NCBI GenBank assembly: GCA_019918135.1
Contig: WBZZ01005803.1
Span: 340,001-380,000 of the forward strand
DNA from: Paulinella micropora
Lineage: Eukaryota > Cercozoa > Imbricatea > Euglyphida > Paulinellidae
Direction: 5' to 3'
DNA length: 40,000 nucleotides
Part shown: positions 8,970 to 18,248 of the stretch, piece by piece
How positions within the stretch are numbered: the stretch's first letter is position 1
How the letters are laid out: each line of letters starts with the position of its first letter
Position numbers and translations under genes: made by a program
The notes under the pieces: model-generated
The model's database searches: none
Told to the model about the DNA's origin: nothing
The model's input: the letters and a program-made list of their open reading frames with translations, nothing else

Positions 8970-9460
8970 GACGTGGGAATACAATATTAATACTGACAGA
9001 GAAAAATCCATCCTGGCACCGCAAAGAGCTGGCTATCGGCGCCAACCCGATGCTCATGGGACTAAATGAGGCTGACTTTGGAGAATCAGTGAGACAACAG
9101 GATGGCTTTTTCTCTGTCATCGACGCGATAGCCAACGCTCAAGAGGATCGCGTTCACGAGAGTCGATGGTCGGCGGTCGACTGCTGGCCCTGATACCAGG
9201 CGAGAGGGCGGTGGTCGAGGCCGCCATGCAGCAGTCGAGGCCGCCATGCAGCAGTCGATCGAGCAGCACCGCGTCGAACCGAGTCCGAAACTCGAGCTCA
9301 TCGAGCAGAAGATCGCGGATATTGGCGCACGCAAGAGGCTGTGTATCACTGAGTTTGCGGCTCGGTGCCGCCGGATACACCGTTTCTTGCGTGCGCTTCA
9401 CGGCTACTGCTTCCGCCACAGTGCCAGAGCCAGCAATGCCTAGAAAGGAGTTGTCCATGA
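8970..9460 (+). pseudogene. Broken BRO-N-like gene
   Basis: A plus-strand frame reads QQDGFFSVIDAIANAQEDRV and then AVDCWP before a stop. This aligns with QRDGFYCVTDAIAAF...SPIDCLP of the intact gene at 5793-6875, with an internal deletion. Shifting frame continues the match (LALIPGERAVV versus LAMIPRERAKK), and a further frame gives KLELIEQKIADIGARKRL. At least two frame changes and a deletion make it a pseudogene. A CCGCCATGCAGCAGTCGAGG duplication lies inside it. Confidence 0.55.
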
Positions 9461-9553
9461 CGGACGGCGCTGCTGATCAAGGTATGCAAGCTGGCGGCTG
9501 CCAGGTACCGCGCGAGGCATCAAGGACAAGAGCCACCCAAGGCAGAGAGGTTG

Positions 9554-9673
9554 ATGGGAGGATTACCGGTTAAGACCAATGTCTACTTTGACAAAGACCG
9601 GGACATTTTGGAAGCAGCGTGCAGGGAAGCACTAAACACTGGAACTTCTCTGTTTCTATTCGACAGGCGTTAA
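9554..9673 (+). pseudogene. Short 3'-end gene fragment
   Basis: A 39-codon frame (MGGLPVKTNVYFDKDRDILE ... LFLFDRR, stop) is followed by AATAAAAATTTT, a possible polyadenylation signal. It resembles the end of the 5005-5208 fragment (LAVNL..ANFTQDRQILQA). It may be the C-terminus of the broken gene just upstream or of a separate unknown viral gene. Confidence 0.35.
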
Positions 9674-9734
9674 AAAACTGTTTTAATCAATAAAAATTTT
9701 GCAGACAGCACAATTGACTTGCATTACTTCCTTT

Positions 9735-10290
9735 CTAAGAAAAGTAACGGCTACCGTTTTCCCGGGAGCTTTTTTTGAAAATTAAGTAACGGCTCCCGGA
9801 GCCGTTACTCATTTTTCGAAAAACGAGTAACGGTTATCACCGTTACTACCCTTATCATTATTCTTATTATATATTATATATTATGGACACCGTGATAGCC
9901 CAGTGGTCAAGTTCTACCATCTGGGCCCTGTCGCCAGTTCGATTCCCGTCGGTGCCACCAGTATTTTCATTGAACATACCGGTCTATTTCTGGACCAGTA
10001 TTTTCATTGAACATACCGGCCCGTCTGGAAGTGTTGGAACTGCCCTTGCGGGGGTGTCATTAGAGCTTATCGTCAATTCTTCGTACTCCCCTCACGGGTG
10101 AGACGATGGAGGCCCATGTGCAGAAATGCATCAGCCATTGACAGAGAAGCACTATATATTATATATTATATATTATAAATATCTAATATATAATATATAA
10201 TATATAATAAGAATAATAATAAGGGTAGTAACGGTGATAATAGCCGTTACCCACTTTTTGAAAAAAAGAGTAACGGCTCCGGGAGCCGTT
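9735..10290. repeat. Palindromic AGTAACGG element carrying a SINE
   Basis: Same family as 4695-4970. The left arm runs to CTTATTATATATTATATATT, the SINE occupies 9885-10153, and the rest of the TA core and right arm follow. It is the second independent SINE-filled copy. Confidence 0.65.
9885..10153 (+). mobile_element. tRNA-derived SINE inside a palindromic element
   Basis: A plus-oriented full copy with intact A box and near-consensus B box and the TATTTCTGG variant. TATATTATATATT repeats flank it directly on both sides. Confidence 0.8.
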
Positions 10291-10462
10291 ACTCTTCGCC
10301 AGTGATACACGCGAAACCGGCACCGAAACTGACGAAAGAGGCAGCGAGGCGAAAAAGAACATGGCTAGCCAAGCAAGGATGATGGAAGTGTCTGAAAGTC
10401 ACTGACTTTGGAAAGTCATTGGCCTTCAGACGCTTCCACCCTTAACGGCTACGTTTCCCCGA

Positions 10463-10785
10463 CCCTTGTCTCGGCAAACTCAAAATTAAAAGGCTTTAAA
10501 AGGCTGAGACGTGACCCAGGGTCCGGGGTCAGCTGGCAGAATGGACAATGTGCAATGTGCAATGTACCATCTCTATTATTTTAATCACTCCTTTACCAAT
10601 TGTCATTAAAAAAAACATGTCTAAAGTGTCTAGTATACCACTCGGGGGGAGACCTCTTCTGACCCCTTGGAATGCTTCAATGCATTTTGTCCATTGCACA
10701 TTGTCCATCCTACCAGCTGACCCGCACCCTGGCTCACGTCTCAGCCTTTTAAAGTCTTTTAATTTTGAGTTTGCCGAGACACGCC
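10463..10785. repeat. Foldback (MITE-like) element, copy 3
   Basis: Arms and core as in 7466-7803: arms begin TGTCTCGGCAAACTC and end GTTTGCCGAGACAC. Confidence 0.65.
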
Positions 10786-10876
10786 CTGTGAGAGAGGATG
10801 ATGACGACGACTCTTCGGGACACCGCGAAAACCTGCATCTCCAAGGGGGGGGGGGGGGTTAGAAGAGGTCTCCCCC

Positions 10877-11221
10877 CGACCCTTGTCTCGGCAAACTCAA
10901 AATTAAAAGGCTTTAAAAGGCTGAGACGTGAGCCAGGGTTAGGGGTCAGCTGGCAGAATGGACAATGTGCAATGTGCAATGTACCATCTCTACTATTTCA
11001 ATCACTCCTTTACCAATTGTCGGCAAAACAAACATGTCTAAAGTGTCTAGTATACAACTCGGGGGGGGGAGACCTCTTCTGACCCCTTGGAATGCTTCAG
11101 TGCAAAGTTTAACTTTAACGCATTTTGTCCATTGCACATTGTCCATCCTGCCAGCTGACCCCGCACCCTGGCTCACGTCTCAGCCTTTTAAAGTCTTTTA
11201 ATTTTGAGTTTCCCGAGACAC
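10877..11221. repeat. Foldback (MITE-like) element, copy 4
   Basis: Fourth copy of the foldback family. Its right arm ends at GAGTTTCCCGAGACACC, about 60 bp before the start of the ORF at 11284. The core reads AATTGTCGGCAAAACAAAC instead of the usual A-run. Confidence 0.65.
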
Positions 11222-11283
11222 CCCTTCTGCCCCTCCCCCTCGGAATGCTGGTTTTTTTTCTTGTGGACCATAGTGTAGAAAGT

Positions 11284-11844
11284 ATGGCGCAGTCGGAAAA
11301 TTGTGGATGTGTTCCGTTGGCAGCGGAAGCCACTGTACACGACCACTTTGAGTCCTACAAAAAATGTCGTCGGAAACTTAGACACTTCCCTGCCGGCACA
11401 CGCCCGTCCTGGCTGGTTCGGTTCTGCGATGCTGGCCTTCTGACTAGTAAACACCTCTCGGATTCAAAGTGTCAGAGCAGCACCTGCCACGCACGCGCAG
11501 CTGAACTGTTGGAGGAATGGACCCTTTATGAAAAATGTCCGTTCAAGGGCCTGCACTTTGGCGGAGGCTACATGCGCCGGAAAATGCTAAAGGCGTTCGA
11601 GAAGGCGGGGTTACGCACAACCAAGATATCCCCGCGCCGAGACGAGGCGCGAGCTAGGGCCGGGCGAGCTCGCCGGACCAAACGATACATGGACAGCCAC
11701 TCTGAAAAGCGGGCGATTTATATGCAGAGGTACTGGGAAAAGAAACTGGCAATACTGCCAACGCCTCCTCCTCCTGCCACTCCTGCGTCTTCTGCGCCTC
11801 CCGCAAGTTTTATCGAATCTATTTTATTAAATCTCTTTGCGTGA
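11284..11844 (+). CDS. Hypothetical protein, basic, Cys-containing
   Basis: This is a 186-residue frame from ATGGCGCAGTCGG. The same frame extends upstream but only into foldback repeat sequence, so this start is preferred. It contains seven Cys (CGC; KKCRRKL; KCQSSTCHAR; KCPF), a basic middle (RDEARARAGRARRTKRYM), an aromatic YMQRYWEKK segment and a Pro/Ala-rich tail (PTPPPPATPASSAPPAS). I recognise no family. Codon use and GC resemble the viral module to the right. It sits between the foldback repeats and the hairpin repeats that border the module, so it may be an outer gene of the same element. Confidence 0.5.
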   Translation: MAQSENCGCVPLAAEATVHDHFESYKKCRRKLRHFPAGTRPSWLVRFCDAGLLTSKHLSDSKCQSSTCHARAAELLEEWTLYEKCPFKGLHFGGGYMRRKMLKAFEKAGLRTTKISPRRDEARARAGRARRTKRYMDSHSEKRAIYMQRYWEKKLAILPTPPPPATPASSAPPASFIESILLNLFA

Positions 11845-11964
11845 ACCGAAATTCAGCGGCCCCCCCCCCCTTCTCCCGGATTGGTGAACTTGAAAGTTGT
11901 CTGGTCCCTGGATTTCGATTGTGCTGCTTCCTGCCACGATAGCATTCGCGATCTTTGCGTTTTT

Positions 11965-12570
11965 TGGGGCGCGTTTGGCCACCTCCCCCTGAAATTATGG
12001 GGGGGGATGCGCGCCAGAAATGGCAAAGTAAAAACACACTCTTTCTTTTTTCTTTTTTTGGCACGCGTTTGGTCACCTCCCCCTGAAATTATGGGCCAAA
12101 TGCGTGCCACGCATGATATATTCTAAAATACCATCATCTTTTTTTTGGGGCCAGATCCCTGATATTATGGGTGGAAAGAAAAAAGGACGTAGACATTTCG
12201 ATGTTTCGTTTCTCTGGCGAAGGACTTTCCCTTTTCCCTGCCCTTTTCATGACATGATTCTCCCTTTTCTTTATGGGCCTCTTCTGCCGTAGATTACAGG
12301 AGGGGGGGGGGGATGGGGGAGCAGCAAAAAACAAAGCACTCAAAGCAGCAGCAGGCATGGACCGGATCCCGCCACTTCCCCTGATATCATGGGCGGATCC
12401 GGTCCCGAAAATGACGGGAGGCAACGATCAAGAAGCAAAGCAAAAAGGCAAGCACACAGCAGCCAAAAAGCAAAACACACTTTTTCTTTTAACTTTTTCT
12501 TTTTTTTTGGGGCCAGATCCCCCCACCTCCCCCTGATATTATGGGGGGATCTGGTCCCAAAAATGGCATA
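11965..12570. repeat. Tandem hairpin repeat family B
   Basis: Five units near 11965-12015, 12060-12108, 12147-12174 (partial), 12359-12409 and 12508-12566. Each has a central ACCTCCCCCTGATATTATGG-like sequence flanked by complementary arms. In the last unit CCAGATCCCCCC pairs perfectly with GGGGGGATCTGG. Arm sequences differ between units while pairing is largely kept, which suggests selection for the fold. Spacers are T-rich. Confidence 0.65.
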
Positions 12571-12655
12571 GTTCGTTCGATATCGTCGATCCATGTTCTT
12601 TTTTCTTTTGTCGAATGAAAGGAAAAATATACCCCCCCCCCCTGCCTCCCCCCTC

Positions 12656-13086
12656 TGCCGACTTGCCTACGGACTGTAAAAAAAACACTGGTCAAGTCAA
12701 CAAAACTTTTTTTTCGACTAAGAGACCTCCCCCCGAAACCTCGTGCCGACTTGACCATGGGCTGTAAAAAAACACTGGTCAAGTCGGCACACGACTTTTT
12801 TTTCGACCAAGAGATCTCCCCCCGGAACATCGTGCCGACTTGACCATGGGCTGTAAAAAAACACTGGTCAAGTCGGTCCCGATAACTTTTTCTTTTGAAG
12901 CGCTTTTTCCCATTCTTTTTTCGACAAAAAAAAAGGAACCTCCCGGAACCTGGGACCGACTTGACCATGGGCTGTAAAAAAATACTGGTCAAGTCGGTCC
13001 GCACTTTGTTTCGACCAAGAAACCTCCCGGAACCTGGGGACCGACTTGGACACGTGCTGTAAAAAAATACTTGTCAAATCGGTCCG
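12656..13086. repeat. Tandem hairpin repeat family A
   Basis: Five units at about 12656-12701, 12743-12790, 12832-12879, 12953-13000 and 13038-13085. Each pairs a GACTTGACCA-type arm with TGGTCAAGTC across a loop containing CTGTAAAAAAA. The unit at 12743 has a perfect 15-bp stem. Outer stem bases co-vary (GTGCC/GGCAC versus GGACC/GGTCC). Spacers contain TTTCGACCAAGA and CTCCCCCCGGAAC. The array lies just beyond the 3' end of the primase-helicase gene, where a genome terminus, origin or transcription end would be expected. Confidence 0.7.
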
Positions 13087-13114
13087 TGAGCCTTTTAATG
13101 AAAAAAAAACACAA

Positions 13115-16100
13115 CTATAGCTCGATGCCAATGCCCCCACTATTTATTATGATACGAGATTGGCTGGTGTAGGGGTTAGTCTCAGAGGAAGGAGGCACAA
13201 ACGAGACGGACGCGAGCGATAAACTGATCAATATGTCGTCGGAATCCCTTTCGTACGCGTTGCTAACCATGGCCAAGTAAACAAGGTCCTTATTGTGTAT
13301 TATCTCGTACACTTCGCGTGTATTTTTCTTTCGTATCCCCTTGATCTTGGCACCGAAGCTGGATCCGATAGCGGACCGCAATCCCTTCAGTGGTTCCTGT
13401 GCCATGTCTTTGGTTACCTTCTGGGAAACGACACGTGATCTGATCCGTTTACCTCCCGCCCGTGCCGCGCGATTCGTCAGCCCGATAATCTCCTTGCGCC
13501 TGGCAATAATGTCTGCTTTGGTGAACAGCGTTTGTCCCTTGAGCCCCACGTCCTTTATGCCTAGCAGGTCAAAGGCCTGCAAGGTAGAGGCCGCTGGTAA
13601 GTACGGGATAGACGCCGTCGGCAAGTTAGCACAGTCACTGTCGCGGAGCTTGTTGCGTAGCGGTGCTAACACAACGTCGTGGTCCAGACCTCGCTTCAGG
13701 ACCATGGCCAGGTTAAACATGGCCCTCTTGTGCTTGTGCGCCAGCATCAAGAGCTCGTAGGTCAGGGGGTGGCCTCGGAAGTGCTTTAAAGTATGCAAGA
13801 CCTCGCACTGGATCTTATCGTAGTAGCTAGCTTCCTGCTTCTTGACGCGTTCATCGAGGTCCTGCCTCCGCTGATCAAACTCATCCACCGAGATCTCGCA
13901 CAGCTCAAAGAAGGCATCCTTCATTAACTCCTCGCGCGCGGCCGTGGACAGATCGCGCATGGTCTTGAATTCCTCTTTGGTCTCTTCCGTCTCGACCTTT
14001 TCATTCTCGTCCATGACGATTTCGAATTGGTGGCGCTTGGCCATCCTCGCAAATTCTTCCTCGAACCGGACCATCTTCTCGGCATGGGCGTGCACAAAGA
14101 TTTCTGTAAACCAGTCCGGCGCTAACGTCAAGTGGCCGTCCTCACCGAACGTCTCCTCGAACCGGAGGAGGCCCTGGTACACCGCTAGGTCGCTTTCTCG
14201 CTCGCGCAGTGCCAGTTGTGCCCGGCGCAGCCTGCATTGCAGCGTATAGTTCTGGTCGGCCCTGGTCGGCTTGGCAGGGTACAAGATATCGACGACATAC
14301 GGCACCGTCAGCTTGCGGAAACGGCCCGCCATTTGCAAGAGCTGCCGCGGCCCGCACCCGTTGCGGCTGCTGGCGTCGACCAACAGGTTGTGCCACGCCC
14401 CCTCGACACTTGCTCCCACCGTAACGACAAACGTAAAGATGAGCACGTCAAATTGTGCCAGGAACTCGTCGGGCTTCTGCATGCTCGTTTTTAGGCTGTC
14501 GTCCACATCGCCGTGAATCAGCACTGTCCTGAGTTCGGGCCTGTGCTGTTTCAAGTACTGCGACCACGCTTCGGCCGCGTTCTTGGTTGCACAGGCAATC
14601 GCAGTCTTGTCACCGCTCCTGACTGCCTTCAGCTTGTCCATAAACACCCGTCGGTCGCGCGTAGCATAGAACTTGCGGACTTTCGGATTGTGAGTGTAAC
14701 AGTGAACTGCAATCTCATCGGGTAAGGTCGGCGTCGAGCGCAATCACCTTGGTCTGAGCGAACCCGAGCAGCGCGTACAGGTAGCGCGCGTTCCTGCAAG
14801 TGAACCTGCCATTGGTTTCGGTCGATAACATCTGGTCCACGATCGAGCGCGCTTCGTCCAAGATGATCAGGTCAAAGGCCCTGACGTCGTGGTCCGCCAG
14901 CAGGTGTAGCGACTCATACTGAATTAGCATATCTGCCTCGAGGAAGCCGGCTTCCTTGTAGTGAGTGAAGCCCTTGAATTTGGCCCTTTGTACGGCCGCG
15001 TGAGAGATGCGTGCCGAAATGACCAGCACCCTGAAGCCCTTGAGGCCTTTGCCCAGCCGCTGGATGCACTCGGCTACGGACGTCGACTTGCCACGCCCGC
15101 AGTGGGCCTCAATTGCCATGACCCTTGTGTTCTTGCCCAAAAAGATGGGCTTGACCCAACCTTCTTTTTCAGTGTGCTCGACCCTCTTGGTGCCCGTTGA
15201 CCACATGCAGGTCGCAACCGGCTGTTTGTCTGCCGACTTCCACTGCGGCAGCGTGCCGAGCAGGACTCCTGCGCAGTAGGCTTGCGCGTCTCTGTCGTAG
15301 CAGTGGTACCACACCTGCCCCCTGTGGTCGATGTTGAAGTAGCAGCAGTCGCTGGCATTGTGTTCGCCGCCTACCAAGCACGTGCGGCCATGAGTTCGGT
15401 CCGTTCGCCCGACAAAGCCCGGCCCGTTCGGCGCGGGCGTGACTTTGGTATGGTTGTCACCTCTGTTGGGCAGCATACCTTCGATTGCTTCGCAGGCGGG
15501 CTTGTCTTTGCTAAGCGCAATTGGCGCAAAGCGAGGAGGAGTCTTGCCCTTCTTGGGCGATGGTACCGAATGCGTAACTGGACGGAACCAACAGCTAAAG
15601 GCGTCGAGCAAATCTTGTGCCGATGACGGCAGGCCCTGTGGTACCGCGCCACCGGGGCTCTTGGCCGAGCCAGGCAGACGAAGGAGCCTATTGCTGCTGT
15701 ACACCCTGAAATCAATGATGGGCTCGGCCTTTTCTGTAGTGATGTTGGTCATGAGCGGGTTGGAGACAAGTTGTTGGCCGACCCATAGCTCTTTCCTGAT
15801 CCATGCCTCCATCTCGGCGTTATTTGCGAATGCGACTCCCGGGACGTGGACATGGAATGAATTCTTGAATGTGCCGTCGCTGTTCTTTCGACCGAAACCA
15901 TACACCTTGATACCGCTGTCTTTTAAGACTTGGATGGCGCCGCGCAGGGCAGAAAACAGGCAGTTTAGTCGCTGGGGGTCCATCGGGGTCTCGTTTAGGG
16001 GTCGTCCACTCGATGTCGAAGTAGAGCGCCGATGAATAGGAGGGGCTGGATTGGGACCGATCGATCGAGTAGAAGCATCTTTTCTCTACAGGGAAGCTAA

Positions 16101-16287
16101 GGTAGTAGGCAAAGAAATCCGCTATGTCCTTGAAGGCCGCGTACATGTAGCTTGGTTCAGGCCCCCCGCGTGTATTGAGGGCGACAAAGACCTTGTCGCC
16201 GCGCGCGTCGCCCGCCTTGAAGCAGGCCTCCTGTGCGCCAATGCCAGTGAACCAGTTTTTCAACTGGACCAGTTTCTCGTGGATCAT
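13115..16287 (-). pseudogene. Primase-helicase (AEP primase + UL9-like SF2 helicase), left copy
   Basis: The gene spans ~3.17 kb, about 1,050 codons, near the size of asfarvirus F1055L-type helicase-primases. The first frame (16287 down) ends its primase part with YFDIEWT, the DxE of archaeo-eukaryotic primases at residues 91-93. The second frame (from ~15985) has SFHVHVPG (motif II), IDFRVYSSNRLLRL (motif III), a UL52-like Cys/His site (CLVGGEH...CCYFN...WYHCYD), then helicase motifs AHCGRGKST, LDEARSI and LDADL. The third frame (14743 to 13115) has TVGASVE and QMAGRFRK and a long C-terminal region. Two frame breaks are visible: one near 15985 in a five-C run (shared with the right copy) and one at ~14730 from a 44-bp deletion found only here. 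It would make primers and unwind DNA. Only this copy retains the C-terminal third. Confidence 0.8.
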
Positions 16288-16374
16288 TTTGTTTTTGAAA
16301 TTTAACGTACAGAAGATAATTTTTTTCTTTCTTCTGAGTGCATACCAATACAGCGCAAACGAAGAAAAAATTCA

Positions 16375-17279
16375 ATGGTCCAAGAAATTTCCGAGAACTT
16401 TCCGACCGTGTGCTGCGTGGAACTTTGCGTCCAGCACGATCCGAGACTGGAGAGGGGCCCGGCCGCTCTGTGGAACGTGCTCCAACACTGCACCAACGTC
16501 ACAAGGCACGTAGGGGGCGACAAGGTCAGGGCCAGACGCATCACATATTCGCTCAAGAACGCTGGGTTATGGAAGCGTGTAAGGGATAGCGAAGCTCTAA
16601 AGAAGCAACGGGCAGCCAGGCGACTGGAACACAAATTGGCGTGGGACAAGTCACACCGCAGTCTGCTGAATACGCGCCGTGACAAGTACTTGGTCGCCAC
16701 GCTCGTGCGCAAGGGGCTGGCCCGACCGCCCGCCGACCCGCCGCTCGTGCTGAACGACACTGCCGTGCTTGCCTTCGATACCGAGACGACGGGCTTGCCG
16801 AGCACTGACGTTCCCATCCAGCTAGGTTATGTGCTCAAAGTCAACGGCGAGACCAAGATCGAGTGTTGCAAGATCATTCGCTATTATAACCGTATGGTGC
16901 GCATCTCGGAAGCGGCCGAAGCCATCCACGAAATAAGCTGGGAACAGGTGCGCAGCTCACCCATGATGCGGCCGTAGAAATCGCTGCGCTGGCGAAATGG
17001 ATGCGTGACGTTACGACCGCGGGCGGCGTCGTGATTGGCCACAACCTGGCTTTCGACTTGCGCATGCTCAAACAGGGCTTGCCTGGCGTCGACCTGCTTG
17101 GTCTCAACACCGTCTGCACATTGCAGCTAGCGCGCAAACTTAGTGGCCAGAAAAACGCACTCAAGCTGGAACAAGTTTATAGAGAAATCGTGCCGGGTGG
17201 AGAACGCGAAGACCTGACCTCGCACAACGCCTTGTCGGACGCCAAGATGGCCTTGGCCATTTACGAACGCCGCCTTTAG
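16375..17279 (+). pseudogene. DEDDh 3'-5' exonuclease (DnaQ-like), left copy
   Basis: About 300 codons from ATGGTCCAAG. Exo I is LAFDTETTGLP, Exo II GHNLAFDLRML and Exo III HNALSDAKMAL, the DEDDh set of DnaQ/RNase T proteins. The N-terminal ~125 residues (basic, KKQRAARRLEHK) are not recognised. Exo I lies in one frame and Exo II/III in the next: the break falls near 16930-16940, after AIHEIS, and needs a -1 or +2 shift. The right copy has the same break. The gene diverges from the primase-helicase across ~90 bp and is followed by MYND. It could proofread for the polymerase or trim ends or recombination intermediates. Confidence 0.75.
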
Positions 17280-17335
17280 TCTGGTAAAAGAAATATAAAA
17301 GTTCTTTTGGTGTATATTATTAACCAATATCAGAC

Positions 17336-17764
17336 ATGAACCACAAGTGTTCGAGACCTGGCTGTGAAACAATCGGTCGTGGCAAGAAGGTTAAGAGATG
17401 CGGCCAGTGCCACATCGCTCGCTACTGTAGTATTCGCTGCCAAACAAAACACTGGTCTGAACACCGAGAGGTCTGCTCAGCGAGGCGCGGACCAAACAAC
17501 ATCGCTCGCTACGTCATGGACAATTTCCCTCGCGAGCTGTTGCGGGCGGCGGACTCCGCGGGTGCCGTCTATGTCTGGGTGCCCGACACAGGCAACGGGC
17601 CCCTGCGACAGGAAATTGTCATGCTGTCACCTGCACAGCTCGCAGACACACCCCATCACACCGTTCTCCAAGACCTGTCAAAGTCGTTGGGCACTGGAGT
17701 AATTATCGACATCGAAACCACGCCGGGTAGGAGTCTGACGACCGTCACTAGAACGAAGGTTTAA
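17336..17764 (+). CDS. MYND-type zinc-finger protein, left copy
   Basis: A 142-residue protein. Residues 5-46 give the MYND pattern: CSRPGC, then CGQC, RYCSIRC, KHWSEHREVC. These C6HC fingers bind two zinc ions and usually mediate protein-protein contacts. The remaining ~95 residues (PRELLRAADSAGAVYVWVP ... DIETTPGRSL) are not recognised. It follows the exonuclease gene on the same strand by 56 bp, and an AT-rich motif (TTCTTTTGGTGTATATTATT) sits just upstream of the start. The frame is fully open in both copies and the two differ by very few residues (V/A near 110). A role in binding a host or viral protein is inference. Confidence 0.85.
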   Translation: MNHKCSRPGCETIGRGKKVKRCGQCHIARYCSIRCQTKHWSEHREVCSARRGPNNIARYVMDNFPRELLRAADSAGAVYVWVPDTGNGPLRQEIVMLSPAQLADTPHHTVLQDLSKSLGTGVIIDIETTPGRSLTTVTRTKV

Positions 17765-17906
17765 TTAAAAGACTTGAGAGTTCGTTCCACTTACTCTGCC
17801 TGACACCGGTTAGATACAGGAACACTAGGCCAGTCAGCCTGTCCAGGGCGTGACGGTCATGAGGCGTGCCGGTAGCAAAGACATCGTCCTTGAGCGATGA
17901 CGGTAA

Positions 17907-18103
17907 TCATGCTCGCGCGCGGGGCAGCAGTGTCCGTAGGTCTGTTAGGTGCGCGTGCCGTAGCTGGTCGTGGAGCTGCCCGAGCGCTAAATCAGGCCGA
18001 CCACTTAAATAAGACTCGAGCTTGTCCAGGACAAAGTCGCGGTGGAGGCTGAACATGAATGGCGGTGCTTGAACAGGCGACTCTAGCGATACGCCCGACT
18101 CAG
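17907..18103 (-). pseudogene. Truncated 3' end of the UL9-like helicase gene
   Basis: The last 47 codons (LHRDFVLDKLESYLSGRPDL ... stop) are identical to the end of the helicase at 23317-24933. Upstream of them, ~50 bp away, lies SESGVSLES, matching VESGVSLES of the same helicase, where the two segments are about 165 residues apart. So this is a deletion derivative and not only an arm boundary. Further upstream the sequence becomes the promoter region of the oppositely oriented 18249 gene, so no functional start exists. Confidence 0.7.
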
Positions 18104-18148
18104 AAACTTTGAATTTCCAGTTCAGGCCTATCGAATTAAGATTTCCCA

Positions 18149-18212
18149 CCAAAAATGCCTCTTTTCGAAAAACGGGAATTTTTCGATTAATGGACCGCGC
18201 GGTTTTCTGAAA
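18149..18212 (+). promoter_or_regulatory. 64-nt upstream block, copy 1
   Basis: A block beginning CCACCAAAAATGCCTC and containing TTTTCGAAAAACGGGAATTT, identical apart from one base to 19683-19746. It ends 36 nt before the ATG at 18249. A TATA-like ATATATATAA lies between it and the ATG. Duplication at the same distance from two starts suggests a promoter or enhancer. Confidence 0.65.
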
Positions 18213-18248
18213 GATCAAGAATCACGTCTCATATATATAATACCAGGA

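Larger units (their letters stand above)
14559..18055 (+). repeat. Left arm of a 3.5-kb inverted repeat
   Basis: It matches the reverse complement of 24786-28325 almost base for base. By eye I count about seven substitutions and one 44-bp deletion at ~14730. The arm holds most of the primase-helicase, the exonuclease, MYND and the last 47 codons of the UL9-like helicase. Identity stops inside the helicase gene on the inner side, and at TGCGACCA on the outer side where the right copy meets retroelement sequence. Confidence 0.9.

Noticed and set aside
7200..11201. Open frames inside the foldback repeats
   Set aside because: They recur with each repeat copy on both strands and contain frame-variable G runs.
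12134..13004. Open frames across the hairpin repeats
   Set aside because: Low-complexity frames created by the repeats themselves, on both strands, with no family resemblance.
12656..13086. CRISPR-like array
   Set aside because: Unit spacing is irregular, the repeats are long hairpins with variable stems, the spacers are related to one another, and the context is eukaryotic.
13293..17372. Antisense open frames within the arm genes
   Set aside because: High-GC shadow frames opposite genes with clear motifs; their mirror images appear in the right arm for the same reason.
17907..18218. A complete 103-residue gene
   Set aside because: Only the C-terminal part is homologous to the helicase; the rest reads backwards through the 64-nt upstream block of the 18249 gene.
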